A DNA stretch of 29,752 nt, taken from assembly GCA_035266845.1 (NCBI GenBank), contig DATFMP010000038.1:1-29752 (forward strand), read 5' to 3'. The notes below the pieces were generated by a model, which did no database searches, was not told the origin of the DNA, and saw only the letters and a list, made by a program, of their open reading frames with translations. Numbering within the stretch: the first letter of the stretch is position 1; the number at the start of each line of letters is the position of its first letter. Position numbers and translations under genes: made by a program. The DNA comes from DATFMP01 sp035266845. GTDB taxonomy: Bacteria > SAR324 > JACQKK01. Below are positions 1-7,896 of this stretch, in pieces.

Positions 1-126
1 ATGGGCCGCACTGACCCCCTTGGCGCGACTCCCCACTTGCCCTACTTCCATCATACCTGCGCGCATCGAACCGGGGGAGCCCCCTGGGAGCGCCTTTGCG
101 GCCTGCCCTGGCGAGCCTCGCGCGGC

Positions 127-702
127 TCAGCGCATGCCGCCGCGGCCCATGCCGCCAGGGCCGTGTCCGGCACCGCGCATGACGTCGGGCCGGCCCGCAC
201 CCGCCGGCCGCATTTCCGACGGCCGCATCACGTCACGCCGCGGCTGCCCCGGCCGCCCGGCTTGCGACAGGACGCGCAACCGCTCCATGGCCGTCGTGCG
301 CAGGGTCTGACACGCGGCAATGGCGCGCTGCAAGCCGGGCTGCGCTTCCGCCGGCACCTTGTCCATCAGCTCGGTGAGACGCTGCCGTTGGCGTTCCGCG
401 TTGCGCTCCAGCCGCTGCAAGGCATTCTGCAAGCCATCGTGGCCGGCGCCGACCGCGGACAGGTCGTCCAGATCGGCGTGGGCCTCCCCAAGCATCTGCT
501 CGATGCGCTGCCGCTGGGCGGGATCCTGCAGGTGCTGCTGTACGGCCTCCATGGCCTGGATGCGCTGCCGCAGCATCTGCTGCAGGGGCTGCACGTCGGC
601 TGCATCGTCCGCCGCGCGCGCCGGGGTCGGAACCACCGCTCCGGCGAGCGCCCACACCAGCACGGCCAGCGGAATGGCCATCCATGCTATTCGGCGCTTC
701 AT
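127..702 (-). CDS. secreted helical protein of unknown function
   Basis: A 191-residue protein that I do not recognise. Residues 1-31 form a clear Sec signal peptide: Lys-Arg-Arg, a hydrophobic core, and an Ala-Arg-Ala cleavage site. The mature part (about 35-150) is rich in Gln, Leu, Arg and Glu in heptad-like spacing, so it is probably alpha-helical or coiled coil. The tail (about 150-191) is low complexity, rich in Arg, Gly, Pro and Met, and ends in Gly-Met-Gly-Arg repeats. Size and helical content recall periplasmic Spy/CpxP-like proteins, but I see no LTxxQ motif, so that is only an analogy. The ATG at 702 has a GGAG ribosome site that overlaps the stop codon of the upstream gene, only 11 bases away, so it is very probably the last gene of the mtaB operon and translationally linked to the beta-barrel protein. 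Confidence 0.75.
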   Translation of the reverse strand: MKRRIAWMAIPLAVLVWALAGAVVPTPARAADDAADVQPLQQMLRQRIQAMEAVQQHLQDPAQRQRIEQMLGEAHADLDDLSAVGAGHDGLQNALQRLERNAERQRQRLTELMDKVPAEAQPGLQRAIAACQTLRTTAMERLRVLSQAGRPGQPRRDVMRPSEMRPAGAGRPDVMRGAGHGPGGMGRGGMR

Positions 703-713
703 GACAAGACTCC

Positions 714-1493
714 TCAGAAATCGGCGAAAGCACCGACGGTGATGCCCACGGCCGGCGCGCCATCGGTGAGCCCTTTACTCAGGGCGAGCCGCCACCCGCG
801 GGTGCTGCCCTGCGAGACCGCCAGCAGGGCCTCTCGCGCGACCGGATCGCCCGCATAGACCGCGCCGCGCTGCTCCAGCGCCGCGCTCACGACGAATTGC
901 GCCGGCAGGTACGACCCACCCCCCACGGTGAGGCGCCAGGGGTTGAGCACGGGGTCGTTCGCGGCATGACCGATCACCGTATAGGCCGCGTCCGCGAACC
1001 AGAACGCATCGCGCGTGACGAATGCGTCCAGGCCCAGCCCCGCGGTGAAGTCTGCGTAGCCGGAGCCCAGGCCTGCACTCTCGCTGGCGGTGGGCAGCTT
1101 CACCTCACCGATCACGCTGAGCGCCGGACGCTGGCCCCGCTGCTCGCTCAGCCACACGCGGCCGGCCACGTAAACGTTGCCCAGCCCTTGCGCGCGGGTG
1201 GTGGCGCCCGTGGCGTCCCGATCCTCCACCCACAGATAGGGCACGGTCACGCGCACGTTGCCCCGCTTGAAGCCGTAGCGCAGCGCCACGGCCAGCTCGC
1301 GGAGCGTGCTGGTGGTGGTCGTACCGAAGTCGCCCCGCTCCTGGGTGTACGCTAGCCCCGCTTGCAGCGAGCGGTCAGCGGCCGAGGCGGTACGGGCTGT
1401 GCCCAACAGCGGCAGCGCAAAGATCAGCAATGCCGCCACCCAGGCTGCCACGCGCCCAAGCTTTGCGAGCCACAGCGCCAGGGGGCCGCTCAC
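714..1493 (-). CDS. outer-membrane beta-barrel (transporter-like) protein
   Basis: A 259-residue protein beginning at a GTG whose last two bases are shared with the mtaB stop codon (GTGA, four-base overlap), which indicates translational coupling. The open frame extends much further upstream, but that part is antisense-like shadow of mtaB. Residues 1-39 look like a signal peptide (hydrophobic stretch, then Thr-Ala-Ser-Ala-Ala). The rest shows alternating polar and hydrophobic strands, an internal KLPTASESAGLGSG segment, and a C-terminal aromatic (ends in Asp-Phe), as in barrels inserted by the Bam machinery. The KLPT...GLGSG signature resembles the phenol-degradation MetA-like / 'transporter' outer-membrane family, in which actual transport is seldom shown. 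Its substrate cannot be read from the sequence. Confidence 0.75.
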   Translation of the reverse strand: MSGPLALWLAKLGRVAAWVAALLIFALPLLGTARTASAADRSLQAGLAYTQERGDFGTTTTSTLRELAVALRYGFKRGNVRVTVPYLWVEDRDATGATTRAQGLGNVYVAGRVWLSEQRGQRPALSVIGEVKLPTASESAGLGSGYADFTAGLGLDAFVTRDAFWFADAAYTVIGHAANDPVLNPWRLTVGGGSYLPAQFVVSAALEQRGAVYAGDPVAREALLAVSQGSTRGWRLALSKGLTDGAPAVGITVGAFADF

Positions 1494-2908
1494 GGCTCGG
1501 CGGCCAGCACTCCCGCCACGCGGGCCGGGCCCGCCTCCAGCAGTTGCACGGAGGCGATGCGGTTGCGCAGCGCCACAGCATCGGACACGGCCACCTCCAC
1601 GCGAATGAAATTCTCGGTGTACCCCTGCGCCACGCCCGACGCGCGGGGCTGCTCGAACAGCACGGGCAGGCGGCGCCCCAAGTGCCGCCGGTGGAAGGCC
1701 TCGCGCTTGCGCTCGCTGAGTGCTCGCAGCACGGCGGCCCGCCGCTGCCGCACGGGTGCCGGCACGGGATCGGGGAGCCGTGGCGCGGGCGTGCCGGCCC
1801 GCGCGGAGTAGGGAAACACGTGGGCATAGGCCAGCGGCAAGGACTCCAGCAGCGCCACCGTCTCGGCAAAGGCGTCGTCGTCCTCCCCCGGGAAGCCCAC
1901 CATCACGTCCGTGCCCAGGCACAGCCCCGGCACGCGGGCCAGGGCCTGATCTGCGAAGGCGCGCCACTCCACAGGCCCGTAGCGCCGCCGCATGGCGGCC
2001 AACACCGTGGCCGCGCCGGACTGCAGCGGCAGGTGCAGGAAGGGCACCAGCCGGTGTGCGCCATCGGCCATGCGCGCCAGCAGGCCCGCGTCCACCGTGG
2101 TGGGCTCGATGGAGCTGATGCGGATGCGGGCCAATCCGGGGATGGCGTTCAGTGCATCCACCACGCCCACCAGGTCGCACCCGGCGTCCGCATAGGTGCC
2201 CAGGTTCACGCCCGTCAGCACGACCTCGCGGTAGCCCGCCGCGGCCAGCGCCTCCGCCTCCGCGCGCAGATCGTCCAGCGCACGGGGCCGAGCCCGGCCG
2301 CGCACGGCGGGAATCACGCAGAAGGTGCACATGAAGTCGCAGCCATCCTGGATCTTCAGGTGCGCGCGCGTGTCACCGTCGGAAGTTATGAGCGCGCCCG
2401 CATCGAAGCCGTCCACCCGGAACGCCTCGCGCGGGATGCGCGGCGCCACCACGCGCGGACCGGCGGGCTCGGCGGGGGGGCCTGCCGCGGCCGGCGCGTC
2501 CAGGTGGGTCAGCAGGCGCAGCTTCTCCGCGTTGCCCAGCACAAGATCCGCCAGCCCCTGGCGGGCCAGCGCCTCCGGCTGGCGCTGGGCGTAGCAGCCC
2601 GTCACGGCCAGGGTGGCAGCCGGTGTGCTGCGGCGCACGGCGCGCAGCGCCTGACGCGACTTCGCGTCCGCCTGCGCCGTCACCGTGCAGGTGTTCACCA
2701 CGCACAGGTCGGCCTGCTCGCCCCACGGCACCACCTGGTAGCCCGCGCCTTCCAGTTGCCGGCGGATGAGATCCGTCTCCGCGGCGTTGAGGCGACAGCC
2801 CAGCGTGTGCAATGCGGCGCGCGGACGCGCGTCCGCATCGGCCGGAGCCGGCGCCGTCGGGGATGCCGCGGGTGCGGAAGATGCGGGTGCGCTGGAGTCG
2901 GCGGCCAT
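1490..2908 (-). CDS. mtaB: tRNA t6A37 methylthiotransferase MtaB
   Basis: A radical-SAM methylthiotransferase of 472 residues that would convert N6-threonylcarbamoyladenosine at position 37 of ANN-decoding tRNAs to its 2-methylthio form. The N-terminal UPF0004 domain has the three cluster cysteines (Cys38 in LGCRLN, Cys74 in NTCTVT, Cys105 in VTGCYAQ). The radical-SAM motif is CDFMCTFC (Cys190, 194, 197), followed by the TIM-barrel half and a C-terminal TRAM-like RNA-binding segment. The LGCRLNxxE form is typical of MtaB rather than MiaB or RimO. The open frame runs back to 3085, but I chose ATG 2908 because a promoter at 2941-2970 would start transcription near 2934 and because the longer form would overlap the divergent protease gene. 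A low-complexity Ala/Pro/Ser stretch (residues 2-28) precedes the domain. It heads a three-gene operon. Confidence 0.92.
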   Translation of the reverse strand: MAADSSAPASSAPAASPTAPAPADADARPRAALHTLGCRLNAAETDLIRRQLEGAGYQVVPWGEQADLCVVNTCTVTAQADAKSRQALRAVRRSTPAATLAVTGCYAQRQPEALARQGLADLVLGNAEKLRLLTHLDAPAAAGPPAEPAGPRVVAPRIPREAFRVDGFDAGALITSDGDTRAHLKIQDGCDFMCTFCVIPAVRGRARPRALDDLRAEAEALAAAGYREVVLTGVNLGTYADAGCDLVGVVDALNAIPGLARIRISSIEPTTVDAGLLARMADGAHRLVPFLHLPLQSGAATVLAAMRRRYGPVEWRAFADQALARVPGLCLGTDVMVGFPGEDDDAFAETVALLESLPLAYAHVFPYSARAGTPAPRLPDPVPAPVRQRRAAVLRALSERKREAFHRRHLGRRLPVLFEQPRASGVAQGYTENFIRVEVAVSDAVALRNRIASVQLLEAGPARVAGVLAAEP

Positions 2909-2940
2909 GAATTGCCAAGTTGAGGGTTCGTTCAGCCTCC

Positions 2941-2970
2941 AGGATACCGGCAGTGCGACCGGCCCGGCAA
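2941..2970 (-). promoter_or_regulatory. probable sigma-70-type promoter of the mtaB operon
   Basis: On the minus strand TTGCCG (2970-2965) and TATCCT (2946-2941) are separated by 18 bases. Each hexamer matches four of six consensus positions. The implied start near 2934 gives a leader of about 26 bases to the ATG at 2908 and excludes the longer upstream start. Found by eye only. Confidence 0.45.
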
Positions 2971-3077
2971 CGGGGGACTCCGGCTCCAGTTTGGGCGCGG
3001 TCCGCCGATAAGGGAGATGAGGGGTCGCAGACGCGCCCATCTGCACGCGGCGCACCGCACGACCCGGGAGCGATTTC

Positions 3078-4541
3078 ATGCCCACCGTCCGATCACCCCG
3101 CTACCTGCTGCCGGCCCACGCGCGCCGCACGGAGCCGCCGCCCTGGCCGGCGCTACCCGGGCCGGACGCGGACGACGACGCGTCGCTGCCCGAGCGGCCA
3201 GACGCGGCTTGGCCGGTGCCCGCCACGCCGATGACGGGGCGGCGACGGCCCTGGGCCTGGGCGGCGCTGGTGCTTGGGCTGCTGGTGGCGTTGCTGGGGG
3301 CCGCCGCGTGGCACCACGTGCAGGGACAGCTCGCCGCGACCCGCGCCGAGCTGCGGGCGGCCGAGCAGCGGCTGGCACTATCCGAGGCACGGCAGGCAGG
3401 TCACGCCACCGCCATGGACGCGCGCCTGCGGGCCGAGGTCACCGCCCTGCGCGGGCAGGTGCGCGGCGCGCTGAGCACACTCGCCGCGGGCAATGCCGGC
3501 GCGGTCCGCGCGCGGGCGCGGCTGGAGGCGCTGGAGCAGCGCATGGATACCCGGCTGGCCCGCGATCCGGCACCGCGCGCCGCCGCGGCCTCCGGCACGG
3601 CCGGCGCAGATCCTACGGAAGTGGCCTACAAGCGCGCGTTCGCGCATGCACGCAAGGCCGTGCTGTACATCCGCACGACGTACACGGTGCGCCTGCCTCA
3701 CGGCGAGGATGCGCAGGAGCTGACCTCGTATGGCACGGGCTTCCTGATCTCCCCGGACGGCGTGGCCGTGACGGCCAAGCACGTGCTGTTCCCCTGGCGC
3801 TATGACCGCAAGCTGATGGCCTCGCAGGCCGCGGGCATGCTGAAGGTGGACGAGCACAGCGTGTCGCTGGACGTGTGGATGGCCGACCGGCAGGTGACCA
3901 CCGACGACAGTGCCGACGCGCCGTTTCTGCTGGACCGGGCCTACCGCCGTGACGCACGCCACGCGACCGTGCGCATCCTGCACGTGGGCCGCGGCCAGCA
4001 CCAGACGGAGGTGGTGATGACGGCCACGGGCCCGGAGTCCGTCACCATGCCGCGGCTGGGCCGCGGCGACGTGGCCGTGTTTCAACTGGTCGATCCGACC
4101 CGCCGCTTCCCCTACCTGGAGCTCTCCCCGGCGGCCCACCTGGCGCCGCTGGACGACGTGATGGTGGTGGGCTTCCCCCTCTCGCGGCTGCTCGACGGGC
4201 GGGCCGTGCCCCAGGCCACGGCGGGCCGGGTGCGCCGCGCGGGCGGCTCGGTGCTGGAGCTGGATGCCGCGCTGCACCCGGGCAACAGCGGCGGCCCGGT
4301 GCTGGGCCTGGACGGCCGCGTGGTGGGCATGGCCAGCGCGATCCTGGATTCGCCCGTCTACGGCCTGGCGATGCCCGCCGATGAGCTGCAATCCGCGTGG
4401 ATGGCCGCCCGCACGCACGTCGCCGCCCAGCAGCAGCGCCTTGCCGCGCAGGGCTGCTACGCGGGGCGCGCGGATGGCATTCCGGGGCCGCGCACGCTGG
4501 CCGCCCAGACCTGCGCCGCCCCCCTGCCGCTGGGTCTGTAG
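3078..4541 (+). CDS. membrane-anchored trypsin-like serine protease with C-terminal PG-binding remnant
   Basis: A 487-residue protein. An N-terminal Pro/Asp-rich cytoplasmic segment (1-55) is followed by one transmembrane helix (about 57-77), a coiled coil (about 83-160) and a chymotrypsin-fold domain (about 185-445). The triad is visible: His235 in VTAKHVL, Asp331 in RGDVAVF, Ser404 in PGNSGGPV. This is the DegP/HtrA-type arrangement, but there is no PDZ domain. Instead the C-terminus (about 455-480) reads QGCYAGRADGIPGPRTLAA, which matches half of a peptidoglycan-binding (PG_binding_1) repeat. The protein would be anchored in the inner membrane with the protease in the periplasm. The ATG at 3078 is preceded by GGGAG at good spacing. 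It is divergent from mtaB and followed by rsmH, with no clear functional link to either. Confidence 0.85.
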   Translation: MPTVRSPRYLLPAHARRTEPPPWPALPGPDADDDASLPERPDAAWPVPATPMTGRRRPWAWAALVLGLLVALLGAAAWHHVQGQLAATRAELRAAEQRLALSEARQAGHATAMDARLRAEVTALRGQVRGALSTLAAGNAGAVRARARLEALEQRMDTRLARDPAPRAAAASGTAGADPTEVAYKRAFAHARKAVLYIRTTYTVRLPHGEDAQELTSYGTGFLISPDGVAVTAKHVLFPWRYDRKLMASQAAGMLKVDEHSVSLDVWMADRQVTTDDSADAPFLLDRAYRRDARHATVRILHVGRGQHQTEVVMTATGPESVTMPRLGRGDVAVFQLVDPTRRFPYLELSPAAHLAPLDDVMVVGFPLSRLLDGRAVPQATAGRVRRAGGSVLELDAALHPGNSGGPVLGLDGRVVGMASAILDSPVYGLAMPADELQSAWMAARTHVAAQQQRLAAQGCYAGRADGIPGPRTLAAQTCAAPLPLGL

Positions 4542-4627
4542 GCGCCGCCCACCGAGGCGCGCCGGCACCACGCCCGGTGCCGCCTTCCGCCGCCCTGCAC
4601 TCGCTTCGCCACAGTGTCGCTTCGGCC

Positions 4628-4657
4628 TTGCACGGGCCGGCGGGCGTGGCGTATGCT
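4628..4657 (+). promoter_or_regulatory. probable promoter of rsmH-ftsL-ftsI
   Basis: TTGCAC (4628-4633) and TATGCT (4652-4657) are separated by 18 bases, about 75 bases before the rsmH start. The same TTGCAC...TATGnT pattern, with 17 bases between, precedes feoB. I see no mraZ gene or MraZ-type box repeats upstream. Confidence 0.4.
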
Positions 4658-4732
4658 GAGGCGATTCCGGACGCGGTCCGTCACCGCCCGCCTCAGCGCG
4701 CCGCGTCCCCGCCAGTGCACGGAACGGATGCC

Positions 4733-5773
4733 ATGCACGCGCACGCTATGTCCGGCGACAGTCCTCCCCACGGTCCCATGTCAGCAGGTGTTGCTACGCC
4801 CGCGTCGGCGTTCCGCCACGATCCCGTGCTGTTGGCGGAGGTGCTCTCCTATGTGCCACCGCAGCCGCACCTGCTGGTGGATGCCACGGTCGGCGGTGCG
4901 GGTCACGCACAGGCCCTGCTGGAGCGTTTCCCCGACGCAGAGCTCTTTGCGTGCGACCGCGACCCGGACGCCGTGACGGCGGCGCGGGAACGGCTGGCGC
5001 CCCATGCGGGCCGGGTGCTGGTCAAGCAGCTACCCTTCTCCGCATTGCCCCATCACCTGCTTGCCGGCTCGGTGAGCTTTCTGCTGGCCGACCTGGGGGT
5101 TTCCTCGCACCAGCTCGAGACGGGCCCGCGCGGCTTCTCGTTCACCGAGGACGGGCCCCTGGACATGCGCATGGACCCCGCAGCGGGCGAGCCCGCCGCC
5201 GCGCTGGTGAACCACGCGCGTCCCGAGGATCTGGTGGACCTGCTGCGCCGCTTCGGCGAGGAGCGCTTCGCCCCGCGCATCGTGCAGGCCATCGTGGCGG
5301 CACGCAGCGAGGCGCCCATCGAGACCACGGGGCAGCTCGCGCGGCTGGCGGCGCACGCCGTGCCGGCCAAGTTCCACCGCCGTGGCTTCCATCCCGCCAC
5401 GCGCGTGTTCCAGGCGCTGCGCATCGCCGTGAACGACGAGCTGGGCGAGCTGGAGCGGCTGCTGGACGTGGCGCCGCCCCTGCTGGCGCCGGGCGGCCGG
5501 CTGGCCATCATCAGCTTCCATTCGCTGGAGGACCGGCTGGTGAAGGACCGCTTCCGCGACTGGGAACAGCCCTGCACCTGCCCGCCATCCATGCCCATCT
5601 GCGTGTGCGGCAAGGTGCCCCTGGGAAGGCGCGTGATGCGCAAGCCGGTGGGGCCATCCTCTGCGGAGGCCGCCCGCAACCCCCGCAGCCGCAGTGCCAA
5701 GCTGCGCGTGTTCGAGAAAGCCGCGGACGCGGGCGCCGATGCGGACGCCCCAGGCGGGAGGGCCGCCTCGTGA
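4733..5773 (+). CDS. rsmH: 16S rRNA m4C1402 methyltransferase RsmH
   Basis: RsmH (MraW) methylates N4 of C1402 in the decoding centre of 16S rRNA, using S-adenosylmethionine. Visible family marks are HDPVLLAEVL at the N-terminus, the SAM loop VDATVGGAGHA, DLGVSSHQLE, RGFSFTEDGPLDMRMD, the RGFHPATRVFQALRIAVNDE segment, and FHSLEDRLVKDRF. A short insert with four cysteines (CTCPPSMPICVCG) lies near the C-terminus; such inserts are seen in some RsmH lineages and might bind metal. The product is 346 residues. In-frame ATGs at 4748 and 4778 are alternatives; 4733 was chosen for the purine-rich GGAACGG before it, so the first 20-25 residues are uncertain. It opens the division cluster, and its stop overlaps the ftsL start. 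Confidence 0.93.
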   Translation: MHAHAMSGDSPPHGPMSAGVATPASAFRHDPVLLAEVLSYVPPQPHLLVDATVGGAGHAQALLERFPDAELFACDRDPDAVTAARERLAPHAGRVLVKQLPFSALPHHLLAGSVSFLLADLGVSSHQLETGPRGFSFTEDGPLDMRMDPAAGEPAAALVNHARPEDLVDLLRRFGEERFAPRIVQAIVAARSEAPIETTGQLARLAAHAVPAKFHRRGFHPATRVFQALRIAVNDELGELERLLDVAPPLLAPGGRLAIISFHSLEDRLVKDRFRDWEQPCTCPPSMPICVCGKVPLGRRVMRKPVGPSSAEAARNPRSRSAKLRVFEKAADAGADADAPGGRAAS

Positions 5774-6111
5774 TGGACCTCAAGCTGGTGCGGCGGCTGC
5801 CCGCGGCGTTGGGCTCCGCATCGTACGTGGTGCTGGTGGTGCTGTGCGCCGTGGTGCTCACCGTGGGTGCCGTGTTCTTCCTGTGGCAGCGCTACCAGTT
5901 CGTGCGGCTGGGCTATCAGGTGGACCGCCTGCGCACCGAACAATCCCGCCTGCGGGAGGCCATCGAGCCGCTGGAGGTGGAGGTGCAGTACCTGTCGCGT
6001 CTCAAACGCATCGACGAGCTGGCACGCACCCAGCTTCACATGCACGACCCCGATCCCTCGCAGGTGATCGTCCTGGAGAGCGATGTCCCGGCTGCTCAGT
6101 CGTCTCGATAG
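5773..6111 (+). CDS. ftsL: cell division protein FtsL
   Basis: A 112-residue bitopic protein with a short basic cytoplasmic start (KLVRRL), a transmembrane helix (about 18-38), and then a periplasmic leucine-zipper-like coiled coil (about 45-95: RYQFVRLGYQVDRL and onward). Sequence conservation in FtsL is low, so the call rests on size, topology and position between rsmH and ftsI. It would form the FtsQLB complex that activates FtsI and FtsW at the septum. The ATG at 5773 shares one base with the rsmH stop (TGATG). A GTG three bases earlier is an alternative. The 3' end overlaps ftsI by 29 bases. Confidence 0.85.
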   Translation: MDLKLVRRLPAALGSASYVVLVVLCAVVLTVGAVFFLWQRYQFVRLGYQVDRLRTEQSRLREAIEPLEVEVQYLSRLKRIDELARTQLHMHDPDPSQVIVLESDVPAAQSSR

Positions 6112-7879
6112 GTCGGTGCCCCAGCGCTTCCGCGGGTTCCGCCCGCGCGTGGGCTTCGTGGTGACGCTGCTGGCGCTGGGCGGGCTGGCGCTCGCCGGCC
6201 GCGCGGTGGACCTGCAGGTGGTGCAGCACGACCGGCTGGCCGCGCTGGCGCAGCGCCAGTCGCAGCGCACGATCCGGCTGGATGGCCGCCGCGGCCCCAT
6301 CTACGACCGCATGGGCGATCCGCTGGCCATGTCGGTGAAGGCGGATTCCATCTATGCGCACCCGGCCAGCATCGCCGATCCCGCCGTGGCGGCGTTCCGA
6401 CTGGCGCGCCTGCTGGGGCTGGATGCCGATTGGGTGGAGCAGCGCCTGCGCTCCAACCAAGCCTTCGTGTGGATCAAGCGGCACGTGACGCCGTCGGAAT
6501 CGGCCGCGGTGCAGGCGTTGCACCTGGACGGCATCGCCGAGACGCAGGAATACACGCGCGTCTATCCCGAGCGCACCTTCGCCGCGCCGCTGCTGGGCTT
6601 CACGGGCGTGGACACGCAGGGGCTGGAGGGGCTGGAGTACGCCTACGACTCCTACCTGAAGGGTGCCGAGGGCTACAAGGTCGTGAACCGCGACGCGCTG
6701 GGCCGCACGGTGCTCACCGGCAATGACGACTTCCCCACCGGCGGGGGCAGCATCCGGCTTACCATCCAGCCGGCGGTGCAGTACATCGTGGAGCAGGAGC
6801 TGAGCCGCGCCGTGCAGGTGCACGATGCCGCGGTGGGCATCGCCATCGTGATGCGCACCAACACGGGCGAGATCCTGGCCATGGCCCATGCGCCGGACTT
6901 CAACCCCAACGACTACCTGGACTACGACAAGGAGACGTACTTCAACCGGGCCGTGACCAGCGGCTACGAGCCGGGCTCCACCTTCAAGGTGTTCACCATC
7001 TCCGCCGCGCTGGAGGAGGGCGTCGTGAAGCCGGACTCGCTGTTCTTCTGCGAGAACGGCGAGTGGCAGCACTACGACAGCGTGATCCACGACACGGAGC
7101 CCCACGGCTGGCTGGGGCTGGGCGGGGTGATCCGCGTCTCGTCCAACATCTGCGCCGCCAAGATCGGCCTGCTGCTCCCCGCGGCCGTGTTCCACTCGTA
7201 CCTGCAGAAGTTCGGCTTCGGGCACCGGGTGGGGCTGTTCACCGCCGCCGACGGACGCCGGCTGGCCGGCGAGGCGGAGGGCTACCTGCCCCCGGTGGAC
7301 CGCTGGACCCCGGTGGATCACGCGGCCATCTCCTTCGGCCACGGCATCCTGGTCTCGCCCCTGCAGCTCATCACGGGCGTCAACGCCATCGCCAACGGCG
7401 GCAAGCTGGTGCAGCCACGCCTGGTGCTGGAGGTGCGCGACCCCGCGGGCCACATCGTGGAGCAGAACCGCTACCCCGTGGCGCGCCGCGTGATCTCGGC
7501 CCGCACGGCGGGCATCGTGCGCGATCTGATGAAGGGCGTGGTGAGTCCCGAGGGTACGGGCAAGCGGGCCGCGGTGCCGGGCTACGTGGTGGCGGGCAAG
7601 ACGGGCACGACGGAGATCTACGACCTGAAGGCGCGTGGCTACTCGCAGACCAAGCACATCGCCAGCTTCGTGGGCTTCGTGCCGGCGGACCATCCGGCGC
7701 TGACGATCCTGGTGGTGGTGGAGCGCCCCAAGAAGGGCCGCTTCGGCGGTGTGGTGGCCGCGCCGGTGTTCAGCAACATCGCGCGCCGCGCCCTGCCGCT
7801 GCTGGGCGTCTGGCCCAGCGAGGGCGTGCGCCACGCGCGCATGGACGTGGCCCAGCAGGCGCCCGACGCGTTGCCGTAG
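6083..7879 (+). CDS. ftsI: septal peptidoglycan transpeptidase FtsI (PBP3)
   Basis: A class B penicillin-binding protein of 598 residues that cross-links septal peptidoglycan in the divisome. It has a short cytoplasmic tail, a transmembrane helix (about 23-43), a dimerisation/pedestal domain (RRGPIYDRMGDPLA near 69-82) and a transpeptidase domain. Active-site motifs are intact: Ser299-Thr-Phe-Lys302, Ser353-Ser-Asn355 and Lys506-Thr-Gly508. There are no C-terminal PASTA domains, unlike Gram-positive and some deltaproteobacterial homologues. The start lies inside ftsL with GGAGAG just before it, so the two genes are probably translationally coupled. The gene ends 17 bases before the stop codon of the convergent argC, so the usual murE-murF-mraY continuation is absent here. 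Confidence 0.95.
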   Translation: MSRLLSRLDRSVPQRFRGFRPRVGFVVTLLALGGLALAGRAVDLQVVQHDRLAALAQRQSQRTIRLDGRRGPIYDRMGDPLAMSVKADSIYAHPASIADPAVAAFRLARLLGLDADWVEQRLRSNQAFVWIKRHVTPSESAAVQALHLDGIAETQEYTRVYPERTFAAPLLGFTGVDTQGLEGLEYAYDSYLKGAEGYKVVNRDALGRTVLTGNDDFPTGGGSIRLTIQPAVQYIVEQELSRAVQVHDAAVGIAIVMRTNTGEILAMAHAPDFNPNDYLDYDKETYFNRAVTSGYEPGSTFKVFTISAALEEGVVKPDSLFFCENGEWQHYDSVIHDTEPHGWLGLGGVIRVSSNICAAKIGLLLPAAVFHSYLQKFGFGHRVGLFTAADGRRLAGEAEGYLPPVDRWTPVDHAAISFGHGILVSPLQLITGVNAIANGGKLVQPRLVLEVRDPAGHIVEQNRYPVARRVISARTAGIVRDLMKGVVSPEGTGKRAAVPGYVVAGKTGTTEIYDLKARGYSQTKHIASFVGFVPADHPALTILVVVERPKKGRFGGVVAAPVFSNIARRALPLLGVWPSEGVRHARMDVAQQAPDALP

Positions 7880-7896
7880 CTTCCCCTGCTCGCCCC

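Noticed and set aside
1..126. Possible fourth copy of the hairpin repeat at the window edge
   Set aside because: CCCCCTTGG and a GGGGGAGCCCCC stretch resemble the repeat, but order and spacing do not match and the possible loop is too small. No supported gene is visible here.
1..858. Long plus-strand open frame at the window start
   Set aside because: It is antisense to two minus-strand genes with signal peptides and good ribosome sites, and its product is Arg/His-rich with no recognisable domain. Long spurious frames are expected at this GC content.
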